The notes under the pieces were generated by a model. It was given only the letters and a program-made list of their open reading frames with translations, was not told the origin of the DNA and did not search any database. A stretch of DNA of 64,000 nt from Bacillus sp. CH140a_4T (GTDB lineage Bacteria; Bacillota; Bacilli; Bacillales; Bacillaceae_G), in the NCBI RefSeq assembly GCF_008923725.1, contig NZ_WBPF01000016.1:648189-712188 (forward strand), in the 5' to 3' direction. Positions 17,265 to 26,406 of this stretch are shown piece after piece. The position numbers and the translations under genes are program-made. Every line of letters begins with the position of its first letter. Positions within the stretch are counted from its first letter, which is position 1.

Positions 17265-17309
17265 CATAAAAAAGGTTACCATTTATAAAATGGTAACCTT
17301 TTTTATGTA
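17265..17309. terminator. Long bidirectional terminator
   Basis: Near-perfect palindrome built on AAAAAAGGTTACCATTT / AAATGGTAACCTTTTTT with an ATA centre, flanked by A and T runs. It ends the recombinase transcript on the minus strand. Confidence 0.85.
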
Positions 17310-17318
17310 TAAGAGTTA

Positions 17319-17849
17319 TTAAGCAATACCGATATACTTTAAAGTTTTTGATGGAGTACTATGATCAAAGAAGTGTTGTAAAAATGCGATGTCAACACCT
17401 GATTTGTATGCACAATATCCCCAAGTTTTTCGAAGTGTATGTGAGCTAATCCCTTCTAATCCAACTTCTTTTGCAGCTTTGTTTAAAATGTACCATGCAT
17501 GTTGTCTCGTAATAGATTTTGTTCCTTTTTGAGACTTTAATAATGGTTCATTACGTTTCCAGGTTTTACGTTCTTTCATGTAGTCTTCGATCGCGTGCTG
17601 TAAGTCTTCATTAACAGCAAACCATTTATGTTTCTTTACTTTTTCATTGTAAAATAAAATGGAATGGCGAACATTTTCATTTTCATCGATTACATCACTA
17701 ACTTTTAATTGTAAGATTTCACTTACTTTTAAGCCAGAATTTACAGCTAATACGAATAATAAGCCATCACGTTTCGAAGATTGTAAAAGTATATTTTTGA
17801 TAGTTTCTAATTGTTTTTCATTTTGAATAGGTTGTCCTGCTTGTTTCAT
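17319..17849 (-). CDS. Tyrosine recombinase-like protein with altered catalytic residues
   Basis: About 176 residues from ATG 17849 (a GTG at 17858 is too close to the RBS). It contains only the catalytic domain of a phage-integrase-type protein, comparable in size to YoeC of B. subtilis. The arginine I position reads SGLKVSEIL (Lys for Arg), the box II motif is SHTLRKTWGY (H-x-x-R kept, Lys after it), and the C-terminus has HFFDHSTPSKTLKYIGIA with a good nucleophile tyrosine. No core-binding N-terminal domain, no neighbouring att repeat and no phage genes were seen. It may be inactive in recombination or act as a DNA-binding factor. Confidence 0.75.
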   Translation of the reverse strand: MKQAGQPIQNEKQLETIKNILLQSSKRDGLLFVLAVNSGLKVSEILQLKVSDVIDENENVRHSILFYNEKVKKHKWFAVNEDLQHAIEDYMKERKTWKRNEPLLKSQKGTKSITRQHAWYILNKAAKEVGLEGISSHTLRKTWGYCAYKSGVDIAFLQHFFDHSTPSKTLKYIGIA

Positions 17850-17956
17850 TTCACGCACTCTCCTCTTTTATATGTGTAAAGGAAAGGATTAACTTGTTTC
17901 TTACTATAAAGGGAGAGTGTGAATTTCATGTGAACTCCTAGTGAAATTAAGACAAA

Positions 17957-19768
17957 TTATTTGACTTCTTTTACTTTTTGTAAATTAAAGTAGAATACAA
18001 CACTATTAGTTGTGTTATATACACCGTACTCGGCATGGTGGAGGTCTAAGATGTTTTTTACAATAGATAATCCGAGACCAGTACCACCAGTATGACGGCT
18101 ACGAGATGCATCTAAACGGTAGAAACGATCCCAAATTTTTTCAAGACTTTCTTCTGGGATAGGGTTTCCTGTGTTTTCGATTTCGACTTTTACTGTATCT
18201 TCCATTGTTATAACGGAAACTTGTATTTTTTCTCCTTCTGGCGTATAGCGAATTGCATTGCTAAGTAAGTTCACAACCACTTGCTCAATACGACTACGAT
18301 TTGCTTTAACAAATATAGAAGAGTCTACATCTATGTTCACTTGTAAATGTTTTTCTTCCATGCTAAATAATAACTTTGTATAGACTTGTTGAATTAATTC
18401 GCCGATTGAGAAAGTCGTCATATCTAATTTGTACGTACCTGATTCTAATTTTGCTAATTCTAACATTTCAACAATAAGTCTGTTCATGTTTTCGGTTTCT
18501 TCTAAAATAACATCTGTGTAATACGTCGTGTCTTTACTAACGCCATCTTTAATTCCTTCTGCGAAACTTCTAATTACACTAAGTGGTGTTTTTAATTCGT
18601 GTGATACACCAGAAATGAATTCTTTTCGCGTTTTCTCTAATTGACGTTCGCGTTCAATATCTTGTTGTAATTTTGTATTGGCAACATTTAACCGATCGAT
18701 TCGGTCTTTTAAGTTTACAGATAACGTATTAATACTACCGGAAAGCCCACCAATTTCATCGTCTGCTGTCACAGGTAATTTCTCGCTAAAATCAAAATTG
18801 GCCATTTTCTTTGTAACACGATTAATTTTAATTAATGGTTTCACAATGATTTTTGAGTAGTAGAAGGATAATAAAATAATGACGAGAAATACGATGATTA
18901 AGGCATAGACATAATAATCCTTTAAAACGAGCATTGCTTCATTAACAGGCTGTAAAGATGCTATTGCAAAAGCGTATTCTGTAATTTTTCCATTTTCCAC
19001 AATAGGTTTTACAAAGATACTATTTTTTATATTCTCTCCACCATCTATTATATAAGTGTTTAATTGGTGCGAGTTAGCAGTGCCATTTCTAATAATCTCT
19101 GCAAAATATTGAACGGCTTGTAATGTTTCAAAATCATTTGCAAGACGAACCTCGGCTTTTGATGGAAGCTGTAATTTAGATACAATACCAGTAAACTCAA
19201 TTTGAGTCACAGTTTTGGACCGGTTTGTAAGTCTATTTTTAGCAGGATTGCCATTAATGGATTGAAAATCTGAATTGAAACGTTCGTTTTGCCATCGATT
19301 ATAATTTGTTGTCAATTCTAGTGGTGTTATTGTTTTCCCTCGTACCAAACCGACGACGTTTATCATGCCATCTTTTTTCAATCCTAAGTTTTCGAATTTC
19401 TTATATTCTTCGGGCGTTAAAAGGTTATTGAGTGGAATGAAATATGTTTCATTATTTTTAGGATTAATGATATCAATGTAGTAATTATTATCACTTTTAA
19501 TAATGCCCTCAGAATTTAAAAATTGCATATCAGCATTTGTTTTATCATGAAATTCTTGTTTTAGTTTTCTAATTTCCTCAGGATCTTTTTCACTTTTTTC
19601 ATAATTGGCCACGAATTTTTCAAAAGCTGTTTGGACGGTTTTTACTTTTTTATTAATATAAAATTTCTCTAAAAATAGAGATTGCCCTAAGAAAAAAAGG
19701 AGGAATATGATTGTAAATAATGTTGATGTTAATAAAAATAGTTTAAAGACGATACTTCTGTTTTTCAC
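17957..19768 (-). CDS. Membrane sensor histidine kinase, orphan
   Basis: 603 residues, start GTG with AGAGGTG upstream. Membrane segment at about 9-31, a large extracytoplasmic sensor domain (about 32-285), a second membrane segment (about 288-308), a HAMP domain, then HisKA (ISGVSHELKTPLSVIRSFAEGI) and the ATPase motifs NLLSNAIRYTP, IWDRFYRLDASRSRHTGGTGLGLSIV. Typical of the class that pairs with OmpR-type regulators, but no response regulator is adjacent: deoD lies upstream behind a terminator and the recombinase downstream. The stimulus is unknown. Confidence 0.85.
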   Translation of the reverse strand: MKNRSIVFKLFLLTSTLFTIIFLLFFLGQSLFLEKFYINKKVKTVQTAFEKFVANYEKSEKDPEEIRKLKQEFHDKTNADMQFLNSEGIIKSDNNYYIDIINPKNNETYFIPLNNLLTPEEYKKFENLGLKKDGMINVVGLVRGKTITPLELTTNYNRWQNERFNSDFQSINGNPAKNRLTNRSKTVTQIEFTGIVSKLQLPSKAEVRLANDFETLQAVQYFAEIIRNGTANSHQLNTYIIDGGENIKNSIFVKPIVENGKITEYAFAIASLQPVNEAMLVLKDYYVYALIIVFLVIILLSFYYSKIIVKPLIKINRVTKKMANFDFSEKLPVTADDEIGGLSGSINTLSVNLKDRIDRLNVANTKLQQDIERERQLEKTRKEFISGVSHELKTPLSVIRSFAEGIKDGVSKDTTYYTDVILEETENMNRLIVEMLELAKLESGTYKLDMTTFSIGELIQQVYTKLLFSMEEKHLQVNIDVDSSIFVKANRSRIEQVVVNLLSNAIRYTPEGEKIQVSVITMEDTVKVEIENTGNPIPEESLEKIWDRFYRLDASRSRHTGGTGLGLSIVKNILDLHHAEYGVYNTTNSVVFYFNLQKVKEVK

Positions 19769-19884
19769 TGCGTCACCTCTTGTGAGAAATACTGTAAATG
19801 ATTTCTTAATTATAACAAACGTTACAAAAAAGTAGAGGGGAAAATCTGTCTCTTCTGAAAGTAGTTTTTAATAAAAAGTCACAT

Positions 19885-19918
19885 AAAAAGAACTCGACAG
19901 ACGTATGACGAGTTCTTT
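19885..19918 (-). terminator. Terminator after deoD
   Basis: AAAGAACTCG / CGAGTTCTTT with a 12-base loop, followed on the minus strand by a TTTTT tail. Confidence 0.75.
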
Positions 19919-19924
19919 AATGTA

Positions 19925-20632
19925 TTATTGTTGAATTGCTGCATCTAAAGCGATTTCAATCATTTCGTTAAATGTAGTTTGACGCTCTTCAGATGTTGTT
20001 TCTTCACCAGTGAAGATGTGATCGCTTACTGTTAATACAGATAACGCATTTACACCGTATTTTGCTGCTAATGTATAAAGAGCAGTTGTTTCCATTTCTA
20101 CGGCTAGTACACCGTACTCTCCAAGTTTTTTAACCATGTCCATGCTTTCGCGGTAAAATACATCTGCTGTTAAAACATTACCAACACGAACGTGTAAGCC
20201 TTTTTCAGTTCCAGCATCGTAAGCTTTCTTTAAAAGGTCAAAGTTTGCAGCTGGTGCAAAATCAAAACCTGGGAATGTTAAACGATTCATATTAGAATCC
20301 GTACAAGCTGTCATTGCAATAATAACGTCACGTACTTTTACGTCTTTTTGAATCGCACCGCAAGTTCCAACGCGAATTAAATTTTTAACTCCGTAGCTTT
20401 GGATTAATTCGTTTACATAAATAGAAATAGAAGGAACACCCATACCTGTACCTTGAACAGATACACGTTTTCCTTTATAAGTTCCAGTGAAACCTAACAT
20501 ACCACGCACTTTATTATAGCACGTAACGTCCTCTAGAAATGTTTCCGCAATATATTTTGCACGTAATGGATCACCAGGTAATAGGATAGATTCAGCAATT
20601 TCGCCTTGTTTTGCTTCAATATGTACACTCAT
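19925..20632 (-). CDS. deoD: Purine nucleoside phosphorylase, DeoD type
   Basis: 235 residues, the normal hexameric DeoD length. [17 protein letters not shown] near the start binds phosphate, VGTCGAIQ is the family signature and EMETTALY positions the ribose-binding Glu and Met. A conserved Asp in [12 protein letters not shown] completes the base-binding site. The cytosolic enzyme splits purine (deoxy)nucleosides to base and (deoxy)ribose 1-phosphate for salvage. AAGGAGGAC precedes the ATG. A short palindrome TATTGAT-N4-ATCAATA sits at 20653-20670, a possible operator. Monocistronic. Confidence 0.96.
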   Translation of the reverse strand: MSVHIEAKQGEIAESILLPGDPLRAKYIAETFLEDVTCYNKVRGMLGFTGTYKGKRVSVQGTGMGVPSISIYVNELIQSYGVKNLIRVGTCGAIQKDVKVRDVIIAMTACTDSNMNRLTFPGFDFAPAANFDLLKKAYDAGTEKGLHVRVGNVLTADVFYRESMDMVKKLGEYGVLAVEMETTALYTLAAKYGVNALSVLTVSDHIFTGEETTSEERQTTFNEMIEIALDAAIQQ

Positions 20633-20822
20633 GAAAAGTCCTCCTTATAATGTATTGATAGAAATCAATATCATTTGCATTATACACTACGAATCCTTTC
20701 AATTAAAATCTTTTTATTATTTGTAATATGTGCAAAACAGGAGGATTTCATAAATCATAATCTAGAATATATATGTAAGAAGTTTTGTATGAACAGAGAC
20801 AATAAAAATGGTAGGTGATGTT

Positions 20823-21596
20823 TTGAAAAATCTCGTCATTGGACTTGTTGCTTTGTTATTTATTGTAGTAGGCGGATTTTACATAAAAAAGTATCAAGAA
20901 ACTACAGAGACTGTAGGTGATGTTCAGGAAGTAAAATGGGATGTGTCAAATGGAAAAGGAAATGAGAAAGTAGATATTTCGTTTCAATTACTAAATAATA
21001 AAAATAATGAAGTTCGTGGTGTAAATGATCAAATTCGGGCAGTTATTGTGGACGGACAATTAAAGCATGTACAACAAATGAAACCTACATTTGCAGGGAA
21101 TGGATCATATAAAGTATCTTCCAAAATAGCGAAAGATGAAAGATATACAATATTTTTATATGAAGACAAAAACAAGTCGGTGAAATCATTTTCGAAGAAA
21201 GATTTTGGGAAAGAAGTAGAGGAGAAAAATAAGAAGAAAGTCAAATTTCCAATCGATAGTGTACTTACAAAAAAAATAGGGGAGTATGAAGTTTCTCTTT
21301 TATTTGGTGCATTACATCCGAATGAACCAGCGACGTTAACATTTCAATTCCAAGCGAAAAAGGGTGAGAAATTGAAATTACATTCAGAGAGAGGAGAAGT
21401 GGAGTCGCTCTATATCGTGGACGAAACGAGAGAAAATTTTTTATACGCAATACCTGTTGATACAGATGAGCAATTACAATATCGTATTACATTCCCTGCT
21501 GAAGGAACGTATAAAATATGGGGAGATTTCTATATAAATGGTAAGAAATATGAAAAAGAATTTATTGTACAAGTTCAAAAAAGAAAAAACAGCTAA
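20823..21596 (+). CDS. Membrane-anchored protein with Ig-like domains, unknown
   Basis: About 257 residues from TTG 20823 (AGGTGA upstream). One N-terminal membrane anchor (about 3-22), then two beta-rich domains of roughly 100 residues separated by a Lys-rich linker (KEVEEKNKKKVKFPID). The second ends YRITFPAEGTYKIWGDFYINGKKYEKEF, reminiscent of FixH/YtkA-like or other Ig-like folds on the outer membrane face. No enzymatic motif. It faces mprF tail to tail. Confidence 0.6.
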   Translation: MKNLVIGLVALLFIVVGGFYIKKYQETTETVGDVQEVKWDVSNGKGNEKVDISFQLLNNKNNEVRGVNDQIRAVIVDGQLKHVQQMKPTFAGNGSYKVSSKIAKDERYTIFLYEDKNKSVKSFSKKDFGKEVEEKNKKKVKFPIDSVLTKKIGEYEVSLLFGALHPNEPATLTFQFQAKKGEKLKLHSERGEVESLYIVDETRENFLYAIPVDTDEQLQYRITFPAEGTYKIWGDFYINGKKYEKEFIVQVQKRKNS

Positions 21597-21613
21597 ATGT
21601 TTAGCCGTTTTTT
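21584..21613. terminator. Convergent terminator
   Basis: AAAAAACAGCTAAA / TTTAGCCGTTTTTT, 14 positions with one mismatch on the plus strand that becomes a G-U pair on the minus strand. It overlaps the ends of both converging genes. Confidence 0.75.
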
Positions 21614-24186
21614 CTTTTTCCTATTAATTTTGTTACAGAGAGCATTGTAATTGGTAAAGAATGATTCTTTCTAAATGCTAAATATTTACCGCTCCATGCT
21701 GGTTTGTATTTTTCTTTAAAATGTCGTAACCCGCTGAAACTATACGTATAACGAACATTATTAAAGATGGCAGCAGCAACTCGTTCAGACCAGAAAGACT
21801 GTGTCGATAAACCTACATTTGAAAGTGGTGCCATACCAATATTAAAGGAATGGTATTCATTTTCTTTTGCCCACTGGAATAGGTGGATGAAAATTGCATC
21901 CATAATGCCGCTAGGTGCATCTGGATAATATCGCATTAAATCAACAGACAACGATCCGTCTTGATATACGGGCATAAAAGTTGTAAATGCGATGATTTTT
22001 CCATCCGCATCAGATAATGTAGCAATAGGTGCGCGGCTAATATATTCACGGTCAAAGTATCCGAGTGAAAAACCTTTCTCTTTTTTTCCGCCGAGCCACG
22101 CATCTGAAACTTTTCTTAACTCTTCAAATAACTCGTTTGAGAGAGGTGGCTGGTGAATAGAGAATGTATAGCCTTCTCGTTCAAAACGGTTGAAAGTCGC
22201 TCGCATACCGGCCCGTTTTTTCCCCGTTATTGTAAATGTATTCAAATCAACGACAGCTTCTTCGCCAAGCTTAAAGAAGTTGTAACCAAAATCATGATAT
22301 AAACTCATCCATTTACTTTCTATTTGGTAGAATACACAAATGTATCCAAATCGATCAGCCTCAGCTAAAAACTCTTGTAACACAGTACGGTAGGAGGAGG
22401 GATCCCCGATTGGATCGCCTAGCACAACGAGACGTTTTCCAGTTATAGAGAAGAGAAGGAGCGCTTTCCCATCACTACTGAAGAAGAATTGTTTATCTCC
22501 TAAAAATCCTAAATGACTCAGTACATTTCCATCATGTTCATCTAAAAAGTTTTGCAATCTTTTATCATTAGCTGGTTGCCCGGGAAATTCATTTCGATAA
22601 CGATTAGCAATGAGTGAGCCAATCAGTAAAAATGTAGGAACGAAAAAGGCAGCTGCTAATGCACTTCGTTTCACTTGCGTAATATTACGAACGACAAAAT
22701 CAGGTTTAAAAGCTTCTTTTGCACCTGCAAATAAAATACCTAAGTTTTTATATAAATATAAAGTTATGAGTAAGAATATAAAAACTTTTACCATATCAGA
22801 AAGGGAGACTTCCATTTTCTCGCGTACAAATCTTTTACGAAGCATATATAATACAGCGAGTACGATTAATAAAATAAACGTCTCTTCAATATCAATCCCT
22901 TTTAGCGTATTAAAGATGGCTGCTCCTATTAAAGAAATAATCGTCATATAGTAAGAACGCTTTGTTCCATAATATATGCCTCGTGAAAGGATCAGGAGGA
23001 GAATACCGAATGTTAGTGATAAGCTAAAAGAAAATTGAATAAGATGTTTTGGAGCTAGAATATGTAAGGCGTGTGCTCGGTTTATACTTGTCGGTAGAAT
23101 GGTCGATAAAATAACCATTAAGCCAGCAAATACTGTTAAAGCAGCAGATGCCCAAGAACCTAACTTTCCTAGAAAGTCACGCTGCAAAGTCCATATAACA
23201 CCAGTCGTTTCTAATGCAGGCGCAATAAAAGGTTTATCTTCAAACTTTTTAATGGCCACGCCTGTCATTTCAAAAGCTGCAAAAATAAGACCAAGGCAGA
23301 AAGGTAAAATGTAATAAACGAGGCGATATAATAACATAGCAGGTAGTAATACGCCTGTATCAATGCCGTATTGTCCGAGTCCAGTTAAAAAGACAAGATC
23401 AAATGACCCAAGTCCACCAGGTACAAGGCTAACAACGCCAGCTAAAGCTGCGATTACATATACACCTAAAAACTTTTGAAATTCGATATCGATGCCAAAT
23501 AATATTAATATGACGTACATAACAATACCAGCAGATATCCACTCGACTAATGAAACTAATGAGTATAATACAGTTGGGTTTTTCTCTTCTTCTCCTTCTT
23601 CTAGTCCTTCGGTTTGCTTTGTTTTTCTATTTTTTAGTTTAGAAAAGCCGATATATATAGGGACGAAAAGAGCGAAAAAGATAAGAACAGGCCATAGCCA
23701 CGGTTTTTCATGCAAAATAAAACTTGTGTCTAATATTCCGATAAGTCCGAGGAATGAAAGAATAGCTAATCCGTTAATAAAAGCGGTTGTCATCCAAGCG
23801 ATACTTTTAATAAGTTTGCCATTTTCTTTTATGTATGGACGATAAAGCATTGTGCGTACACCAGCTCCAACGAGACCACCAAATCCGATAAATCCATTTA
23901 AAGTATTAGCAATCCATGAGATGCGGAAAATCTTTTGGACGGGTATATCAGCTTTTAAATAACGAAGCATAACATAGTCATAAAAGAACATTGTTGATAC
24001 GGCAAATGCACCAAGTGTAATTGCTAAAAAGACTCCTCCGGTTGGAATGTTTTTAATTGTATTGATTGCTTCTAAAAAAGAAATGCCTGCTAATTCTTTT
24101 TTTGCTTGAAAGAATACAATTGTTAATACAACAAATGGGAAGATAATTTTCCCGATTTGTAAGAAACGTTTCCATGAAAACGACAT
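21601..24186 (-). CDS. mprF: Phosphatidylglycerol lysyltransferase and flippase MprF
   Basis: About 861 residues from ATG 24186 (AAGGAGAG upstream). The N-terminal two thirds carry about 14 membrane helices with the flippase motif SLVPGGLGSFDLVFL. The C-terminal DUF2156 domain (about 530-850) holds LVVLGDPIGDPS, KWMSLYHDFGYNFFKLGEEAVVDL and FNIGMAPLSNVG. MprF transfers lysine from lysyl-tRNA to phosphatidylglycerol and flips the product outward, lowering surface negative charge and conferring resistance to cationic peptides. It is monocistronic; regulation is not evident. Confidence 0.95.
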   Translation of the reverse strand: MSFSWKRFLQIGKIIFPFVVLTIVFFQAKKELAGISFLEAINTIKNIPTGGVFLAITLGAFAVSTMFFYDYVMLRYLKADIPVQKIFRISWIANTLNGFIGFGGLVGAGVRTMLYRPYIKENGKLIKSIAWMTTAFINGLAILSFLGLIGILDTSFILHEKPWLWPVLIFFALFVPIYIGFSKLKNRKTKQTEGLEEGEEEKNPTVLYSLVSLVEWISAGIVMYVILILFGIDIEFQKFLGVYVIAALAGVVSLVPGGLGSFDLVFLTGLGQYGIDTGVLLPAMLLYRLVYYILPFCLGLIFAAFEMTGVAIKKFEDKPFIAPALETTGVIWTLQRDFLGKLGSWASAALTVFAGLMVILSTILPTSINRAHALHILAPKHLIQFSFSLSLTFGILLLILSRGIYYGTKRSYYMTIISLIGAAIFNTLKGIDIEETFILLIVLAVLYMLRKRFVREKMEVSLSDMVKVFIFLLITLYLYKNLGILFAGAKEAFKPDFVVRNITQVKRSALAAAFFVPTFLLIGSLIANRYRNEFPGQPANDKRLQNFLDEHDGNVLSHLGFLGDKQFFFSSDGKALLLFSITGKRLVVLGDPIGDPSSYRTVLQEFLAEADRFGYICVFYQIESKWMSLYHDFGYNFFKLGEEAVVDLNTFTITGKKRAGMRATFNRFEREGYTFSIHQPPLSNELFEELRKVSDAWLGGKKEKGFSLGYFDREYISRAPIATLSDADGKIIAFTTFMPVYQDGSLSVDLMRYYPDAPSGIMDAIFIHLFQWAKENEYHSFNIGMAPLSNVGLSTQSFWSERVAAAIFNNVRYTYSFSGLRHFKEKYKPAWSGKYLAFRKNHSLPITMLSVTKLIGKRKNG

Positions 24187-24372
24187 AAATACAACTCTCC
24201 TTGTATAAGAAAACTGAGACAATAATATTATTATGACAAACTTCAAGAAAAATAAAAAGGTAAATTCCTGTATAAGGAAGCTATTTTTTATGATAGTTAT
24301 ATTTAAAAGAGTATTTCGTTTGTCAGAAAATTAAGTTAAAATGAATTGGAAGAAGGAAGAGAGGGGAAGTAG

Positions 24373-24762
24373 ATGATTATAATGGGTTATGCGGGGTATG
24401 AGCTAGAGAAAGCAAAACCTAATACATCAGAAGATTTTTTTAATAGATCTGAAGTGAAATATATATTAAATGATAAAGAAAGAATCTTTTCCGTTTTATA
24501 CGTTCGGTATTTTGAAGAAGTTTTACAAGAAATTACTCCTTTTGAAGGAAATCCAGTATGTAAAGTAGAAGAACAAGACATATATTTGCGGGATATTGTA
24601 GCGATATGTTGTTTACTGAAAGAGAATAAGCTTCGCATGCAAAAACGTTTGTATTTAAATAATATAGAAGAATTCCAACAATATTTTGATGCGGGAACAG
24701 TGGTGAAAGCACAAGAAATATTGGCTGAATTACATAAAAATAAAAGAGTAGAAATAGCGTGA
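24373..24762 (+). CDS. Small cytosolic protein, unknown
   Basis: 129 residues behind GAGGGG. ATG 24373 is taken; ATG 24382 is equally possible. No membrane segment. Charged, largely helical, with RDIVAICCLLKENKLRMQKRLYL and a C-terminal VVKAQEILAELHKN. Only 21 bases separate it from ypuI, so the two probably form an operon. I do not recognise the family. Confidence 0.65.
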   Translation: MIIMGYAGYELEKAKPNTSEDFFNRSEVKYILNDKERIFSVLYVRYFEEVLQEITPFEGNPVCKVEEQDIYLRDIVAICCLLKENKLRMQKRLYLNNIEEFQQYFDAGTVVKAQEILAELHKNKRVEIA

Positions 24763-24783
24763 AATGGCAAAGGAGAGGGAAAA

Positions 24784-25275
24784 ATGTCTAATCTAATGGT
24801 TGAAAATCAAACAGAACAAGTTTCTATGTTTTTAGAAGATGTTATTACTTTGATAACCAATTATGTAAATTATCATACGTTGCCTTCTTTATTAGAAGAG
24901 ACACCAGCAGGGAATGAACAATATTATAAAGGGTTATTAGCGTCAATAAGACGTCTTCTCGTTTTTTGTGAAGAAGGACATGATGCATGTTTTGTTTTGT
25001 TAAATAGCCAGCCATTTCGAAAAACAGCAGCTGAAAAGATTCTATATAAAATTTATCATCAAGTAATAGCTGAGTTTTTTTCACCAAAGAATGATCATTG
25101 GTACGAAAATAGTCGATCTGCTTATACAGGGAAAAACTCCATCGTTTTTCAACAAACGCCACCTGCATCTATAGAGCAAGTGATGAAGAGTTTAGAAGGT
25201 AAATTTCAATTGATGCGTGAAGAACTAGAATATTATGAGACGGATTATCAAACAAAGATGTTACACAAATATTAA
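24784..25275 (+). CDS. ypuI: YpuI family (DUF3907) protein
   Basis: 163 residues. The helical N-terminus (VSMFLEDVITLITNYVNYHTL) and the central GLLASIRRLLVFCEEGHDAC match what I recall of DUF3907, and the gene holds the ypuI position upstream of dacB-spmA-spmB as in B. subtilis, here with a superoxide dismutase gene inserted between. Cytosolic; function unknown. RBS AAAGGAGAGGG. The scpA-scpB genes that neighbour ypuI in B. subtilis are not here. Confidence 0.75.
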   Translation: MSNLMVENQTEQVSMFLEDVITLITNYVNYHTLPSLLEETPAGNEQYYKGLLASIRRLLVFCEEGHDACFVLLNSQPFRKTAAEKILYKIYHQVIAEFFSPKNDHWYENSRSAYTGKNSIVFQQTPPASIEQVMKSLEGKFQLMREELEYYETDYQTKMLHKY

Positions 25276-25380
25276 TGGCGAAAAAGGAGCTAAGGGGAAT
25301 TAGCTTCTTTTCCTTTTGTACAGTTATATAAGGGATTTCCTTTGAATATATTTAAGGGGATAGCATTAAGGAGGTGTAAC

Positions 25381-26295
25381 ATGAGTCAGCAAGGTGTATT
25401 TACAGATTACTTTCATGAAGTAGAAAGCTGGTGTGAAAGTGTTCTTCATGTATTAGATAGTCGTGCAATGGAAGTGTATGATGTCCATATGCTTGCTTAT
25501 AAAATTCAAACGTTATTAGACCGTATGAAAGAGCATGAGTATGATACAGATGCAGAGTTTATGTATGAAATAAGTGATGATGTAGAGCATATTCAACATC
25601 ATTTGCAGGAAGTGTTCGTGCAGGGAGAAGAGGAATATGAACTATATGAAAGAGGGGATAGTGAACGAGCTGTTCCAATTGGAGGACACACACTTCCACC
25701 ATTATCTTATCCGTATAATGCGTTAGAACCGTATATTTCTAGAGAAATTATGATGTTACACCATGATAAACATCATCGTAGTTACGTGGAAGGATTAAAT
25801 AAAGCAGAAAAGATGATGGAAGAAGCGAGAAAAACGAATCAATTTGATTTAATTAAGCATTGGGAAAGAGAAGCGGCGTTTCATGGATCAGGTCATTACT
25901 TACACACGATATTTTGGAATAACATGAAAAAAGATGGTGGCGGAAGTCCAAGAGGGGCTCTTTCACAACAAATTGAACAAGATTTTGGGAGTTTTTTACG
26001 TTTTCAAAAACATTTCACAGAAGCAGCTTCTAAAGTGGAAGGATCAGGATGGGCGATTCTCGTTTGGGTGCCACGATCTGGAAGGTTAGAAATTTTGCAG
26101 AGTACACTTCATCAATTATTTACACAATGGGATACGATACCGCTCCTCGTACTAGACGTGTGGGAACATGCGTATTATTTACAATATCAAAATCGAAAAG
26201 ATGAATATATTAAAAACTGGTGGAATGTTGTCAATTGGCCTGATGTGGAAAAAAGATTTGAAAGTGCGAAACAAATTGAATGGACACCGTATTAG
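25381..26295 (+). CDS. sodA2: Manganese/iron superoxide dismutase with N-terminal extension
   Basis: 304 residues from ATG 25381, behind TAAGGAGG. The first about 95 residues are an acidic helical extension (DVHMLAYKIQTLLDRMKEHEYDTD) not present in ordinary SODs of about 200 residues. The SOD domain starts at HTLPPLSYPYNALEPYIS and keeps the metal ligands in MMLHHDKHHRSYVEGLN, GSGHYLHTIFWNNM and LDVWEHAYYLQYQ, so it should be active. It converts superoxide to O2 and H2O2. No signal peptide is visible. By position it looks like sod15 (BA1489) of B. anthracis, from memory. Confidence 0.9.
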   Translation: MSQQGVFTDYFHEVESWCESVLHVLDSRAMEVYDVHMLAYKIQTLLDRMKEHEYDTDAEFMYEISDDVEHIQHHLQEVFVQGEEEYELYERGDSERAVPIGGHTLPPLSYPYNALEPYISREIMMLHHDKHHRSYVEGLNKAEKMMEEARKTNQFDLIKHWEREAAFHGSGHYLHTIFWNNMKKDGGGSPRGALSQQIEQDFGSFLRFQKHFTEAASKVEGSGWAILVWVPRSGRLEILQSTLHQLFTQWDTIPLLVLDVWEHAYYLQYQNRKDEYIKNWWNVVNWPDVEKRFESAKQIEWTPY

Positions 26296-26406
26296 ACGCA
26301 GGCTCTCTGCGTCTTTTTTATTGGAATGTGAGGGATATTTCGTTCATATTTTAAAAGGCCAAGCATACACTTGTACAAAAAGTGCCAAAAGGACGTGGGG
26401 GGAAAT

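Noticed and set aside
20653-20670. TATTGAT-N4-ATCAATA palindrome before deoD as a firm operator
   Set aside because: Short and AT-rich; mentioned with deoD only, since no known regulator consensus fits.
22610-23845. Several 60-120-codon plus-strand frames opposite mprF
   Set aside because: They mirror the membrane helices of mprF and lack ribosome binding sites.
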